NCBI GenBank assembly: GCA_022579005.1
Contig: MU401921.1
Location: forward strand, 1 to 15,790
Reading direction: 5' to 3'
Length of the DNA stretch: 15,790 nt
Source: Poronia punctata
Taxonomy: Eukaryota > Ascomycota > Sordariomycetes > Xylariales > Xylariaceae
Shown: in pieces, positions 1 to 8,875 of the stretch
Numbering within the stretch: the first letter of the stretch is position 1
How the letters are laid out: every line of letters begins with the position of its first letter
Notes under the pieces: generated by a model
Told to the model about the DNA's origin: nothing
What the model saw: only the letters and a program-made list of their open reading frames with translations
The model's database searches: none
Program-made: the position numbers and the translations under genes

Positions 1-154
1 GTCAATAGGTCAATAGGTCAATAGGTCAATAGGTCAATAGGTCAATAGGTCAATAGGTCAATAGGTCAATAGGTCAATAGGTCAATAGGTCAATACCTGT
101 CAATAGGTCAATAGGTCAATAGGTCCATAGGTTTATAGGTCTGTAGGTCAATAA
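1..154. repeat. 8-bp tandem array (GTCAATAG)n with a decaying inner edge
   Basis: Eleven perfect GTCAATAG units run from position 1 to 88, followed by a GTCAATAC unit (89-96), a 2-bp CT insertion, three more perfect units (99-122), then GTCCATAG, GTTTATAG, GTCTGTAG and GTCAATAA. That is 19 units in all. The array starts at the first base, so it may extend to the left. Variants accumulate only at the inner end, as at the edge of a telomere or satellite. The unit is not the TTAGGG telomere repeat usual in filamentous fungi, so a subtelomeric satellite is as likely as anything else. Confidence 0.97.
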
Positions 155-212
155 AATAGGGCATTAGAAACCAGAAATAAAGCATTCTTATTGGCTGAAG
201 GGCTAATTATAG

Positions 213-362
213 CGGTCTAGTGGTGTAAATTCTACAACCGTCGTGGATTTTACGGCTACCGTTAAGTCTACAATTGTTGTAGATTTCACAATCGTTGTGG
301 CCCCCTACAAAGTCCCGCAGCAGTACCTATACATGTACAACCCGGCGGCCATCCGTTGTTAA
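213..362 (+). other. Short open frame without a start codon, unknown
   Basis: A plus-strand frame runs from 213, just after an in-frame TAG at 210-212, to a TAA at 360-362. It has 49 codons and no ATG near its left end. The middle reads as four six-residue units rich in Val and Thr (for example STTVVD and STIVVD), followed by a Tyr/Pro-rich tail. The opposite strand is also open across the repeat array, so the openness may simply reflect an 18-bp repeat lacking stops. It could be an exon fragment or a chance frame; I do not recognise the product. Confidence 0.15.
231..302. repeat. Degenerate 18-bp tandem repeat, units self-complementary
   Basis: Four consecutive 18-bp units start at 231, 249, 267 and 285. 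The first, third and fourth share the pattern TCTACAA, three variable bases, then TYGTRGA; the second is much more diverged. Unit 3 (267-283) is a clean inverted repeat, TCTACAA-TTG-TTGTAGA. It could form short hairpins or encode a six-residue repeat. Confidence 0.7.
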
Positions 363-455
363 CATAGCGACTAGAAACACGCAGATGCTATTACTCTAGC
401 ATAGCAGGAATTAACATAAAAGTGTAAAAGCTAGAAATGATACAAGAAAAAAACG

Positions 456-723
456 TATTTACAGCACACTTGCAGGCACACGTTTTATAGGGTTAATTAG
501 TACGTATATTAGGAAAGCGTAAGCTTTGTAGCTAGCTAGCAAAAAAGGTGCGTAGTAGGCCTAATAAAATAAGGTTTTATTAGTAGGCCTAGCTAGTATT
601 TTATAAGTTAGCGTTATATAGCTATATTAATAGCAAGGCTTTTATTAAGCTTAATTAATATAGCTATAGCTAAGTAAAAATTATAATATATAAGCAAATT
701 GCTAGCTAGCTAGTAGCTGCTTA
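456..723. repeat. 268-bp direct repeat, copy A (less mutated)
   Basis: Copy A pairs with 970-1237 at a constant offset of 514 bp and no gaps. Reading both copies base by base I find 34 differences, all transitions. In 33 the C or G is in copy A (13 C/T, 20 G/A); in one, copy B keeps the C. Copy A is most GC-rich at its left end. No coding frame was recognised, and it lacks the TG...CA ends that would mark it as a long terminal repeat. Confidence 0.95.
617..668. repeat. Inverted repeat inside copy A
   Basis: TATAGCTATATTAAT (617-631) is the exact reverse complement of 654-668, giving 15-bp arms around a 22-bp spacer. The same structure is present in copy B at 1131-1182. It may be a structural feature of the repeat family. 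Confidence 0.8.
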
Positions 724-836
724 GCTAAAAAAATAAAAAAAAACTTAAAATAAAAAATTAAAAAATAAAATATATAGCTATTTTAGCTTATTTAAGCTTT
801 TTTTATTTTTAAAAACCTTTTTTTTTTTTAATAATA

Positions 837-899
837 TATAGCGCTAGCTAGTTAAAATAAAAATAGTAAACAAGTTAATTTTAACTTGCTAGCGCTATA
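837..899. repeat. Inverted repeat with 22-bp arms between copies A and B
   Basis: The left arm (837-858) and right arm (878-899) are reverse complements with one mismatch, separated by 19 bp. The outer part of each arm reads TATAGCGCTAGC on its own strand. Arms this long that keep GCGC inside such A+T-rich DNA suggest a small hairpin element or the remnant ends of a miniature inverted-repeat transposon. No transposase is nearby, and no target-site duplication is clear. Confidence 0.75.
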
Positions 900-969
900 A
901 AATATATATAAAAAATATAGTATAAAAAGTAAAGTTATAAGTAAAGCTTTACAAGCTTATAAATTAAGC

Positions 970-1237
970 TATTTATAGTATACTTATAAGTATATATTTT
1001 ATAAAGTTAATTAGTATATATATTAAAAAAACGTAAGCTTTATAGCTAGCTAATAAAAAAAGTATATAGTAGGCCTAATAAAATAAAGTTTTATTAGTAA
1101 GCTTAGTTAATATTTTATAAGTTAACGTTATATAGCTATATTAATAGTAAAGCTTTTATTAAGCTTAATTAATATAGCTATAGCTAAATAAAAATTATAA
1201 TATATAAGCAAATTGCTAGCTAGCTAGCAGCTGCTTA
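970..1237. repeat. 268-bp direct repeat, copy B (more mutated)
   Basis: This is the second copy of the 456-723 sequence, in the same orientation and with the same length. It carries T or A at 33 of the 34 differing sites. Both copies end in a GCTAGC-rich stretch followed by GCTGCTTA, after which the flanks are unrelated. The downstream flank does not match the DNA after copy A, so this is a dispersed or partial duplication rather than a simple 514-bp tandem. Confidence 0.95.
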
Positions 1238-1920
1238 TATTTACGCTTTAATTATATTTAAGTTAAATTTTTAGTAAAGTATATTAGTATAAAGTTATTA
1301 ACTTTTAAAAGTAGTAAAAAGTATAAAATATAAGCAGGTTTTAAATTAAAATAGAAAAGGTATAGGTTTTATAATAAGCAATTATTGCTTTTAAAATAAA
1401 AGTAGCTAAAGCTTAGTAGTAAAAAATAATATAATATTAGTAAACGTTAATAGTAGTGTACTATTTAAAAAAGTAGTAAAAGTTAGCAAAAAATAAGTAT
1501 AAAAAAAAGCTTTTTTTTTAAGTTACCTAATTTTTTTTTTTTTTTTTTATATATTATTTTTTTTTTAAATAAGCTTTTTTACTTTTTTTATAATATAATA
1601 GCAAGCTTTTAGCAATACTTTAGCGCTTTAAATAGCTAAAGCTAAAGCTAGCCTAGTTTTGTTTTTTTTTGCTTTTTATTATTAAATTATATTAAAGTAA
1701 ATGTTTTAAAAATTATTAAAGTATAAGTTAACAAGGCGTTATTAATGCTTTATAAAAGCAACGTTTTAATTAGTATGCTTAAAACAAAGAAAATAGCTTT
1801 AGCGCTTATAAATTTTAAATATTTTAAATATAATAGTAAATAAAAATGCTATTTTTATAACCTAGTAACAAGCTTTTAATAAGTTATAAACTAAAACTTA
1901 TTATTTTTTAAAAAGTAAAA
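1238..1920. other. A+T-rich stretch without a recognisable gene
   Basis: I see no supported gene here. One plus-strand frame around 1290-1500 has fewer stops than its neighbours but matches nothing I know. Long homopolymers are present, including an 18-T run at 1531-1548. The composition is RIP-like throughout. Confidence 0.5.
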
Positions 1921-2280
1921 TATGCTTTATAAAAATTGCTTTAATTTTATTACTTAAATAAATAAAAACTAAATTTTTATAAAGCAGCGCTAATATTATA
2001 GCGCGCTACTAATAGCTTATAAGATTATAATAACTTTTATATTATAAACTACGCTTTAAAAACTAATAAGTATACTTAATATATTAAGTTTTATAAAAAA
2101 CGTAAAAGTAGTAGCTATTATATTTAATACAACGTATTATAAAAGGACTTAAAAAATAGGGTCTTATAGCCCGTAGATTAAATAGCTAAATTAGATAAAG
2201 ACTAGCGCACTAAGGTTAATTAGTTAAATAATAACTAATTAACTTAACCTTACTAAATTTCTTCTTTTAAATTATTAATT
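1921..2280 (+). pseudogene. Possible coding remnant, unrecognised
   Basis: In the frame whose codons start at 1921, the plus strand reads as a hydrophilic Lys-, Asp- and Arg-containing sequence interrupted only by TAA and TAG. Its 3' part (about 2143-2247) is less mutated than its surroundings: GAC, GAT, CCC, CGC and GTC codons survive, and it reads KDLKNRVL, a stop, PVD, a stop, then IAKLDKD. It looks like the C-terminal part of some protein, but I cannot name the family. It lies just upstream of the inverted repeat at 2212-2251. A chance frame cannot be excluded. Confidence 0.2.
2212..2251. repeat. Imperfect inverted repeat
   Basis: AAGGTTAATTAGTTA (2212-2226) faces its reverse complement at 2232-2251, which carries a 5-bp insertion. 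Only 5 bp separate the arms. It could be a transcription terminator-like hairpin or a relic element end. It sits in a less mutated island that keeps TC and CC dinucleotides. Confidence 0.6.
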
Positions 2281-3600
2281 TACAAAATTTACTACACTAC
2301 TTTATAGTTCCCTTTACTAAATAGTACAATAAGTTAATTAAATTAATATAACCAATATTTAGTTATATTTATTTTCTTTTTATAGCAGCAGCTAAGTATA
2401 AATTAAGAAATTATTGTTTTTTAAAGCTTTAAAACTTAACTTGTACCTTTTTAAAGCTTAAAGCCCAACTAAAGTAATAAAGCAAAAAGGTTATTTTTTA
2501 AAACTTCTTACATTATTACTAGGTCAAAACCTAGTTAAAGTTATTTTTTTAAATCTTTTTAATTAGCAACTTAATTATATTTTTACAAGCTTTCCTATAT
2601 TAAGCAAAAACCTTATAAATAAGTTAAGTTTATATAATTTCTTTTAAATAGCTAACTTATTTTAACACTACTATATTTAGGTTATAAACAAAAGCACTAT
2701 TTTTACGCTATATTTATTTATAACGCTAACATTTATAGTTACTTTTTATTAAGGCCTAATTTTATTAAACGCTTAACTATACTTTATACATTATAAGCAA
2801 CCTATTTTTTTAAACTTATTATTATTATAATAGCATTGTATAAAATACTTATTTTTTTAAATTTATATTAAACGCTTTACCTTTTATATCTTATTTGCTT
2901 TTTATATTTATTTTCTATTTATTTTTTTAAGTTAATTAAAAAAGGTTAATTTAGTTAAATATATATAATAAGTAAAAAAAATAAAAGTGCTAATAGTACT
3001 TTTGCTATGCTAAAGCACTTTAATAACAATAAAAAATTAAGCTTTAAGTTTTAAACTTAATATAAAGTTAATACCTTAACGCTATTAAATTTACTATGCA
3101 AACTTTTATACAATTTTTTATAAGATCTTTTACCTTATAATTTTTTGCTTTATAACTTTAATTAATTTAGATTATATATAATAAGCGCTAAAAAGGTTAA
3201 AAAATAAAAAAACAATAAAGCTAGTTAAAAGCAACTAAAATAAAATAAATAAAAGCAAAAAAAGTTTAATAAATATATTACTAGCTATATTAATTACTTA
3301 GCAAATTAAGTAAAATTTATATATAACTAATTACAAGCTTTAAACAAAATATAAAGGCAATAATAAATAAGTTAAACTAGTTTATTTAAGCTACTTAAAA
3401 TAAGCCGGCAATACTAAATTTTTTAGTAACAATACTTATATTTATACTAGTATAAGTATAAGCGCGTTAACTAAAGTAGCAACTAAAAATAGCTTAACTA
3501 AACCCTATTTAGCGTATAAATATATACTAACTTATATTAGTAATAAAGGCCTTTTAATAAAGATTTTAAAACTTTAAAAGTTTTTTTTTAAATTATATTA
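2260..3600. other. A+T-rich stretch, T-rich then A-rich, no gene identified
   Basis: No coding remnant could be recognised. The plus strand is relatively T-rich up to about 2940 and A-rich after it. Positions 2250-2330 keep more TC and CC than the rest. The 5' long terminal repeat of the plus-strand retroelement should lie in or near this stretch, but I found no sequence matching its 3' end to prove it. Confidence 0.4.
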
Positions 3601-3635
3601 TTTTAGCTAATTTTAATAACTTTTATAAAAACTTT

Positions 3636-3671
3636 AACTTATTATTATAAGCTAACTTATTATTATAAGTT
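3636..3671 (+). repeat. 18-bp tandem duplication in the gag-like region
   Basis: AACTTATTATTATAAGCT (3636-3653) is followed directly by the same 18 bp with one C/T difference (3654-3671). In the gag-like frame each copy gives Asn, three Leu, a stop and Ala or Val. By RIP logic that could once have been Asn-Pro-Pro-Pro-Gln-Ala. Confidence 0.85.
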
Positions 3672-3962
3672 AACTTTTAGTTAATAAAATATATATTACT
3701 ATAAAATAACCGTTTTTAAGTTTAATTTACAAACTTTTTAATTAAACTTTTAACTAAACTTATTAAATAAACAAATAGCTTTAAAAGTTATTTTAATTAT
3801 AATAAAAAAACTTAATTTTTTATAATATATATATAGTTAAATTTGCAACAAGAAGCCTTAGCTAGCAATCTTGCTAAAAACCTTAATAATAATAAAAATA
3901 GTTTTTTAAAAAAAGTACTTTAAAAAGTATTTTAAAAATAACTTAAAAGCTTTTTTAAAAAT

Positions 3963-4016
3963 CTATTTAGCTTTATAAAACTACTTAGCTTTTTAAAACT
4001 ACTTAGTTTTTTAAAA
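3963..4016 (+). repeat. Three-copy 18-bp tandem repeat in the gag-like region
   Basis: Units start at 3963, 3981 and 3999: CTATTTAGCTTTATAAAA, CTACTTAGCTTTTTAAAA and CTACTTAGTTTTTTAAAA. All but one of the differences between units are transitions. In the gag-like frame they read as six residues, LLSFLK. A proline-rich ancestor (PPSPPK-like) is an inference from the RIP direction. Confidence 0.9.
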
Positions 4017-4892
4017 AGCAATAAATATTAATATAAAAAAAGCTTTGCTTTACTTTTTAGTATAAACTTAAATAGCTAACATATTTAAATTAAAAAAGAA
4101 AATATAAAAACTTTTATATTTAACTTTAAAAATTTAAAAAACTTTAGCTAAGTTAATAAAAAATTTAAAACTATTTATATAAATATATAAGCTTTTATTA
4201 ACAAAGTTAATGTAGTATTAAAAAGTATTAATAGTAGTACTAATAAAAGCTAACTAATATAACTATAGCTAACTTTATTAAAAAAAGCTATAGCTAAATA
4301 ATAAAATTTAGTTTTTATAATAAAAAAAAAAGTTTACTTTATAATAAAAGCATTAAAAGTATAATAAACTATTTTAGCTAACGTTTTATTATAGCTTTTA
4401 GTATTGCTACTAAAAAAAGTAACTTATTTTAACTTAAATTAAAAAACATTGCTTATAATAAAAACGTATTAAAAAAATACTTTTAAAAAAAACTTTAATA
4501 TATTAAAGCAAGTTACTTATTAGTAAGTAATAACTTTAACTAAATAAAAATAGTTATTATAGCATAGTTAGCTATAAACTTTTTTTTAAAGCAAAATGTG
4601 CTTATATTAAATTAAAAAAAAGCTTTAGTAAATATTTAAAGCTCTTATTGTATAAAAAAGCTATATTTTTATTAGCAGCTAAGTTAACGTATTTATAAAT
4701 TTAAAAAGAAAAATAAAAAAAATAACTAAACAACTTTTTTAAAAACTAATTAAATAATAATAAAAGCAATAAAAAAAAAAAGCTGCTAGCAAGAAAATAG
4801 ATATAATAAAAGTTATAATTATAGTAGCTATAACTATAGCTACTATAAAAATAATTATAAAAGAAATAAATATTAATTTAAAAATTAAAAAA

Positions 4893-4964
4893 TAAATAAA
4901 AATAAGTTTTAAAATAAAAATAAACCTTAAAATAAAAATAAATTTAAAAATAAAAATAAAAAGA
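4893..4964 (+). repeat. Four-copy 18-bp tandem repeat before the pol domains
   Basis: Units of 18 bp start at 4893, 4911, 4929 and 4947 and share the core AAATAAAAATAA. They lie between the gag-like frame and the pol frame of the plus-strand element and are multiples of three, so they would have encoded a six-residue, Lys/Gln-rich repeat. Confidence 0.8.
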
Positions 4965-6539
4965 AAAACTATTTAAATTTAGTAAAGAAAAATAACTTTA
5001 AAAACTTTAAATTAAAAAGAAAAACTTATTAAACTTATTTAATAGCAATAATTTTAGTTTAAAACTAAACTAAGCATTTATAATTGTAAATTATAACTTT
5101 AAGTGTAAGCATTATAGCGACTTTTTTAGCAATTAAAAAAAAAACAAAAATATTATAAAAAATGCTTAAAGCAACTAATTAAATTGCAAAATATACTTAA
5201 ATTAAAGTTATTAAAAAGCACTTATATAAAATATAATAAATTTTTTAAATTATAAAATTAGCTATTTAAGCACTTAGATAAATACTAAAAAAAGTTGTTA
5301 ATATTTAATAAAAAAGCTTACTTAGTTAAACTTATAAACTTAAAGCACTTAAAACCTAATATACGTATATTTACTTTTTTAAAAATTTAAATAAAAAAAC
5401 TTATTAGTTAATTTTAGTACTTTTATTTACGCATTTTAGTTTGCTTATACTTTAATATACTTGAAACTACTATTTATTTTAATATAAATATAAGCTAAAA
5501 TATTATTACTTAAAACTTACTAAAAATAATTAAATACTTTATTAAAAAATAATTAAGCAAGATTTAAAATATTAGCAAAAGTTGTATTAAATATACTAAA
5601 TAAGCTACTTTATAAATATATATAATAAGATTAAATAATATTAAAAAAAAAATAAGTTAGATTTATAGTATTAATATAAATTATTAAAAATACTATAAAA
5701 CTTTATATATTATTAAAAACAGATTTTAATAATACTTATAAAGCTAAAATTAATTTTAAAACTTAATTAATTAGCTTTAACGCTATAAAAAGATTTAAAA
5801 CTTTTTTTAAAATCTAACTACGCTTATATTTTTATATTTAAAAAGTAACCTTAGCTTAAAAAGTAATCTTAGGCTTTAAAAAAACCTTACTAGTACTTAT
5901 TTTATATAAGTTATTACTTTTAAATAAAGATTTTACTTTTAATTTTAACTATAAAAATGTAGTTTTTTTATTTATAAAATTAATAACTTTAAATATTATT
6001 ATTATAGCTAACTTTTTACTTAAACTAAAAAAAGTTAAATAAAATACTTAAGTAAGCACTATTAATAAATAAATAAAAACTAAAATATAAAAAGCTACTT
6101 AAAAAGGTTGTTTAAAAGCAATAGCTATAGCTGTAGTCTTATTATAAATACTATTTTTTATAAAAGCTTTTAATAAAATAAAAGTTATAAATAAAGTATT
6201 AATTAAGTGCTTTATTAGTATAAGTATTTTTAATTAACTATTATATGTAGTACTAGCTACTAAAAAATACTTTACTTTAAATAAAAAGCTATAAAACGCT
6301 ATAATTTAATTAAAAGTTATAAAAATATTTAATACTTAAACTTTTAAAAATAAAAAAAATTAAATTAAAAAAAGCAATAAAAATAAGAAAATAGCTAATA
6401 AACATTTTAAAATAACTAAATTTTTTTTAACTATAAAAATTTAAAAGCTATTTAAAAAAAAAAAGATTATTAAACTAAATAGTTAATTTATTTACGCTAA
6501 AACTAATGTTATAGCAAGTAAAATTTTTTAAATTTTAAA

Positions 6540-7350
6540 GGACTTTTTAAAAATTTAAATTAATTAAAGCATTATAAATATTTTAAAAAATAATTAAATA
6601 AAAATATTATTAGTAAATAATTAGTAATAAATAAAATTAAATAGCTAACTTTATTTTTTTAATATAAAAAATAAAGTAATAATTAATAAAATGTTTAATA
6701 AGCTTTATAAACAAAGTAAAATAAAATAAGTTAATAAACTAAGCCTTTTTGCTTACTTAATATTTATAGTATATTATTAAGTAAAAAAAAAGTTTAAATT
6801 AAACTTATAATAAACTTATAAGCTTTTAATAAAATAGCAGTTTTTAATAATTATTTACTATTGCTTTAATTTAAAGTAATTAAATTAGTATATAAAAAAA
6901 ATATGTTATTATAGTAAACGCTATAGCTTTTTTTTATTAATTTAAAATATATTTAAACTATAAAAACTAATTTATTATAGTAAGCTTTTAAAGTTTAAAA
7001 CGCTTAACTATTATACTTATAAGCTTTTATAATTTACTTATATACGTTTAAAAGTTTATAAACAAAATATTAAAACTATATTACTTATTTTGCTAAGCTT
7101 TTATTAATAATATTATAATATTTTTAAATAATAAAGCTAGTTACTTAAAATACTTTTATAAAGTATTTAACTTTTTTAAATAAAAATATATTTTAATGTT
7201 TTTAAAAAAATTATTTTTAAAATACTTTTTAGTTAAATTGCTAAGCTTTTATGTTAATTTTTTTAAAATAGTAATAATTAAGTATTAGTTAGCAGCTTTT
7301 AAAAATTTAGCTTTTTTAAATAACTTAAAAGCTTTAAAACAATACTTTAA
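6540..7350 (+). other. Reverse transcriptase domain of the plus-strand element
   Basis: In the frame starting at 6541, a Trp-Ile-Lys-Ile-Pro-like block near 6595 precedes FNKLYKQSKIK (6694-6726), then a stop where Trp is expected, and LSLFAYLIFIVYY (6739-6777), where several Leu and Ile are probably former Pro and Val. After the A9 run the frame changes and reads INLQAFNKIAV, matching the VDIRxLNKI block, then NNYLLLL for DxYPLPL. After the A8 run a third frame gives VNAIAFFYQF (FFYQW block). The active site is at 7100-7123 as FINNIIIF, where FIDDIIIF is expected. The thumb follows, with LAFLNNLKALKQYF near 7307-7348. The series of blocks in the right order and spacing makes this secure. Confidence 0.88.
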
Positions 7351-7599
7351 AAGCAGCAGCTTTTTTTAAATACTATTACTATACTATACTTAATATGCAA
7401 AATTTTTATAAAAGCAAAAAACAGCTTTATTAAATAAAGGTTATAAAAAAAAAGGTTATAAATAGTAACTTAAAAAAGCAGCAAGCTTATGTTTAATTAA
7501 CTTATTTTAAGCTAATAAAGGTTAAAATAAAGTTTTTTTAAGTAATATAAAATTTAATATATAAGCATATTATTTTTAAGTACTATAATCTAGCTAAAA

Positions 7600-8025
7600 T
7601 ACTTTTTATATAAGTTAACGCTTTACTAAAAAAAGCTTTTAAAGTTATATTATTTTATATTAAAAAAGGTATAAATAATAGCTTAAAGCAATTATTTTAA
7701 ATATTTAAGTAGAACTTATAATATTTTAAGCTATTTGCTTTTATAGCTAAAATTAAAATATAAACTTTTAAAAATAAAAGTAGCTTATATTATTTAAGCT
7801 TATAAATAGCTAAAAACTATAATTAAAGTATTAAATAACTTTATAATAGTACTTATAAACTACTTTACTACTAAAAGCATTTTTAATTAAATTAATTTTA
7901 ATATAGCTTTAACAAATTAAATAAATAAAAAACTAGTTAACGTTTTAATTTATTTATTATAATATAAACTATAAACTTACTACGTATTAAAATAGCTTAA
8001 TTTTATACTTAATACTTTAAGCTAT
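7600..8025 (+). other. RNase H domain of the plus-strand element
   Basis: VNALLKKAFKVILFYIKKG (7614-7670) matches the first RNase H strand (VDAS...AFG...YHVK), with Asp read as Asn and Ser as Leu. After a frame change, KIKVAYII (about 7770-7794) corresponds to the ELEVAxIVW helix. IVLINYF (7846-7866) is the YTDH motif with Asp read as Asn and His as Tyr. ILNTLSY (8005-8025) ends the domain where IPDALSR is expected. Every substitution is a C-to-T or G-to-A product. Confidence 0.85.
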
Positions 8026-8099
8026 TTTTAAAACGTTATTAATAAAATAAATAAAAACAAAAAAGTAATCTAGTTAAATAAAAAATTAACTTTTAACTA

Positions 8100-8420
8100 A
8101 GTATAGTTAGTTATAAAAATTATTATTATTATAAACTTAAAAATAAAAAAAGAGTTTAAAAAAAAATATAAAAAAGACTTAAAATATAGCTAAATTTTTT
8201 AATAAGTTTAAAAAAAATAATAAAAACGTTGTTAACTTTTTTAAGCTAAGCTACTTTTTTATAATTGTTAATAAGTTAATATATAATGTTAATTAAAAAA
8301 ATAACTAGTAACTATATATTTTAAAAAACTTTATTAGTATATTTATAGCTACTGCTTATAATAATAAACACTATTTTAAAAAATAACGTATATTATAAAA
8401 CTTAAAGCAATACTTAATTT
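8100..8420 (+). other. Integrase N-terminal zinc-binding region, plus-strand element
   Basis: A linker resembling the region before integrase (KKEFKKKYKKDLKYS, about 8146-8190) is followed, in another frame, by NVVNFFKLSY and LIYNVN. The sequence AYNNKHYFKK at 8354-8383 fits the His-x3-His half of the HHCC zinc motif, with the first His read as Tyr. The Cys pair and the catalytic core could not be recognised downstream (8421-8870), so the integrase is either truncated or too degraded. Confidence 0.6.
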
Positions 8421-8870
8421 TAAAAAAAATAAAACTAGTTAAAAAATATATTAATTATTATAATATTTATAAGCTTTATATAATATTATAAAAAAAACTA
8501 TATAGCTTATATTAAGCTACTTAATTAGCAAACTTTTAACTTATAAAAACTATTACTATTAACTTTATTATAAAACTTTTAAAAGTTAAATTAATTAACT
8601 TACTATAAAAGTTAAAAAAACGAAAATATTTTAACGCTTTAATAATAGTTATTTATATTATATTTAAAAAGTTATTATTGCTATTAAGTAATATAAAGTA
8701 TACTATAAAAAACTAAGCTAAAATATTTGTTTAAGCTACTTTAACTACTAATTAAAGTACTTTTTTAAGTATTATTTTAAATTAAAACTAAAAATTTACT
8801 TTAGTATTATAATTAGGTTATAAAGAAGGCAAGGCTTTTAAAAGTAACTTAATTTATTGCTAAAAATCTT
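8421..8870 (+). other. Continuation of the plus-strand element, unresolved
   Basis: This A-rich stretch follows the integrase N-terminus and precedes the purine tract. No frame gives a DD35E core or a chromodomain that I can recognise. It may hold the rest of integrase with further frame changes, or a deletion may have removed the core. Confidence 0.4.
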
Positions 8871-8875
8871 AAAGT

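Larger units (their letters stand above)
155..455. other. Segment of ordinary base composition, little or no RIP
   Basis: This stretch keeps C and G in all contexts, including CpA, TpG, TpC and GpA, which are scarce later. Positions 301-360 are about 57% G+C by my count. It ends where the duplicated 268-bp repeat begins. It holds the 18-bp periodicity at 231-302 and a short open frame, but no gene I recognise. Confidence 0.8.
3600..4870 (+). pseudogene. gag-like region of the plus-strand Gypsy element, RIP-degraded
   Basis: Reading codons that start at positions divisible by three, the plus strand from about 3600 to 4870 gives a long, low-complexity hydrophilic sequence broken only by TAA and TAG (possible former Gln, Arg or Trp codons). 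A segment near 3843 keeps an unaltered stretch, LQQEALASNLAKNL. Two 18-bp tandem repeats (3636 and 3963) fall in the same frame as six-residue units, which supports the frame choice. The position, upstream of pol on the same strand and in a different frame from it, fits a gag or structural-protein region. There is no recognisable capsid motif or zinc knuckle, so the assignment rests on position and composition. No start codon or exact ends can be given. Confidence 0.4.
5041..8420 (+). pseudogene. Ty3/Gypsy pol polyprotein, plus strand, RIP-degraded and frameshifted
   Basis: This is a relic of the polyprotein that copied and integrated a long-terminal-repeat retrotransposon. The order on the plus strand is an unresolved N-terminal region (5041-6540, where the protease should lie), reverse transcriptase (about 6540-7350), RNase H (about 7600-8025) and an integrase N-terminus (about 8100-8420). 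The RT type, with a block resembling FDxLHxQGKMxW and a later FFYQ block, belongs to a fungal Gypsy group I know from sequence memory only. It differs clearly from the minus-strand element. Catalytic residues are replaced by RIP products: the Asp pair in RT reads Asn-Asn, and the TDH motif of RNase H reads Ile-Asn-Tyr. The frame changes at least five times, near 6783-6791, 6894-6901, 7500-7614, 7662-7690 and 8205-8225, often in A runs. It cannot encode a working protein. The ends are approximate. Confidence 0.85.

Noticed and set aside
1..154. CRISPR array
   Set aside because: The repeat unit is 8 bp with no spacers; it is a simple tandem satellite.
456..1237. The 268-bp direct repeats as a pair of long terminal repeats
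   Set aside because: The internal DNA is only 246 bp and non-coding, and the copies lack TG...CA ends. A dispersed or partial duplication fits better.
1531..1548. T18 run as a polymerase III terminator
   Set aside because: T runs are frequent throughout this A+T-rich DNA, and no tRNA, A box or B box was seen upstream.
2523..2533. GGTCAAAACCT as a regulatory site
   Set aside because: It is only a short word standing out because TCA is rare elsewhere; no gene is near it to regulate.
5095..5175. Possible C2H2 zinc finger (KCKHY...FFS) upstream of the plus-strand RT
   Set aside because: The Cys pair could be restored in principle (TAT from TGT), but no His, Tyr or CAT/TAT codon lies at the expected His positions, so the motif is not supported.
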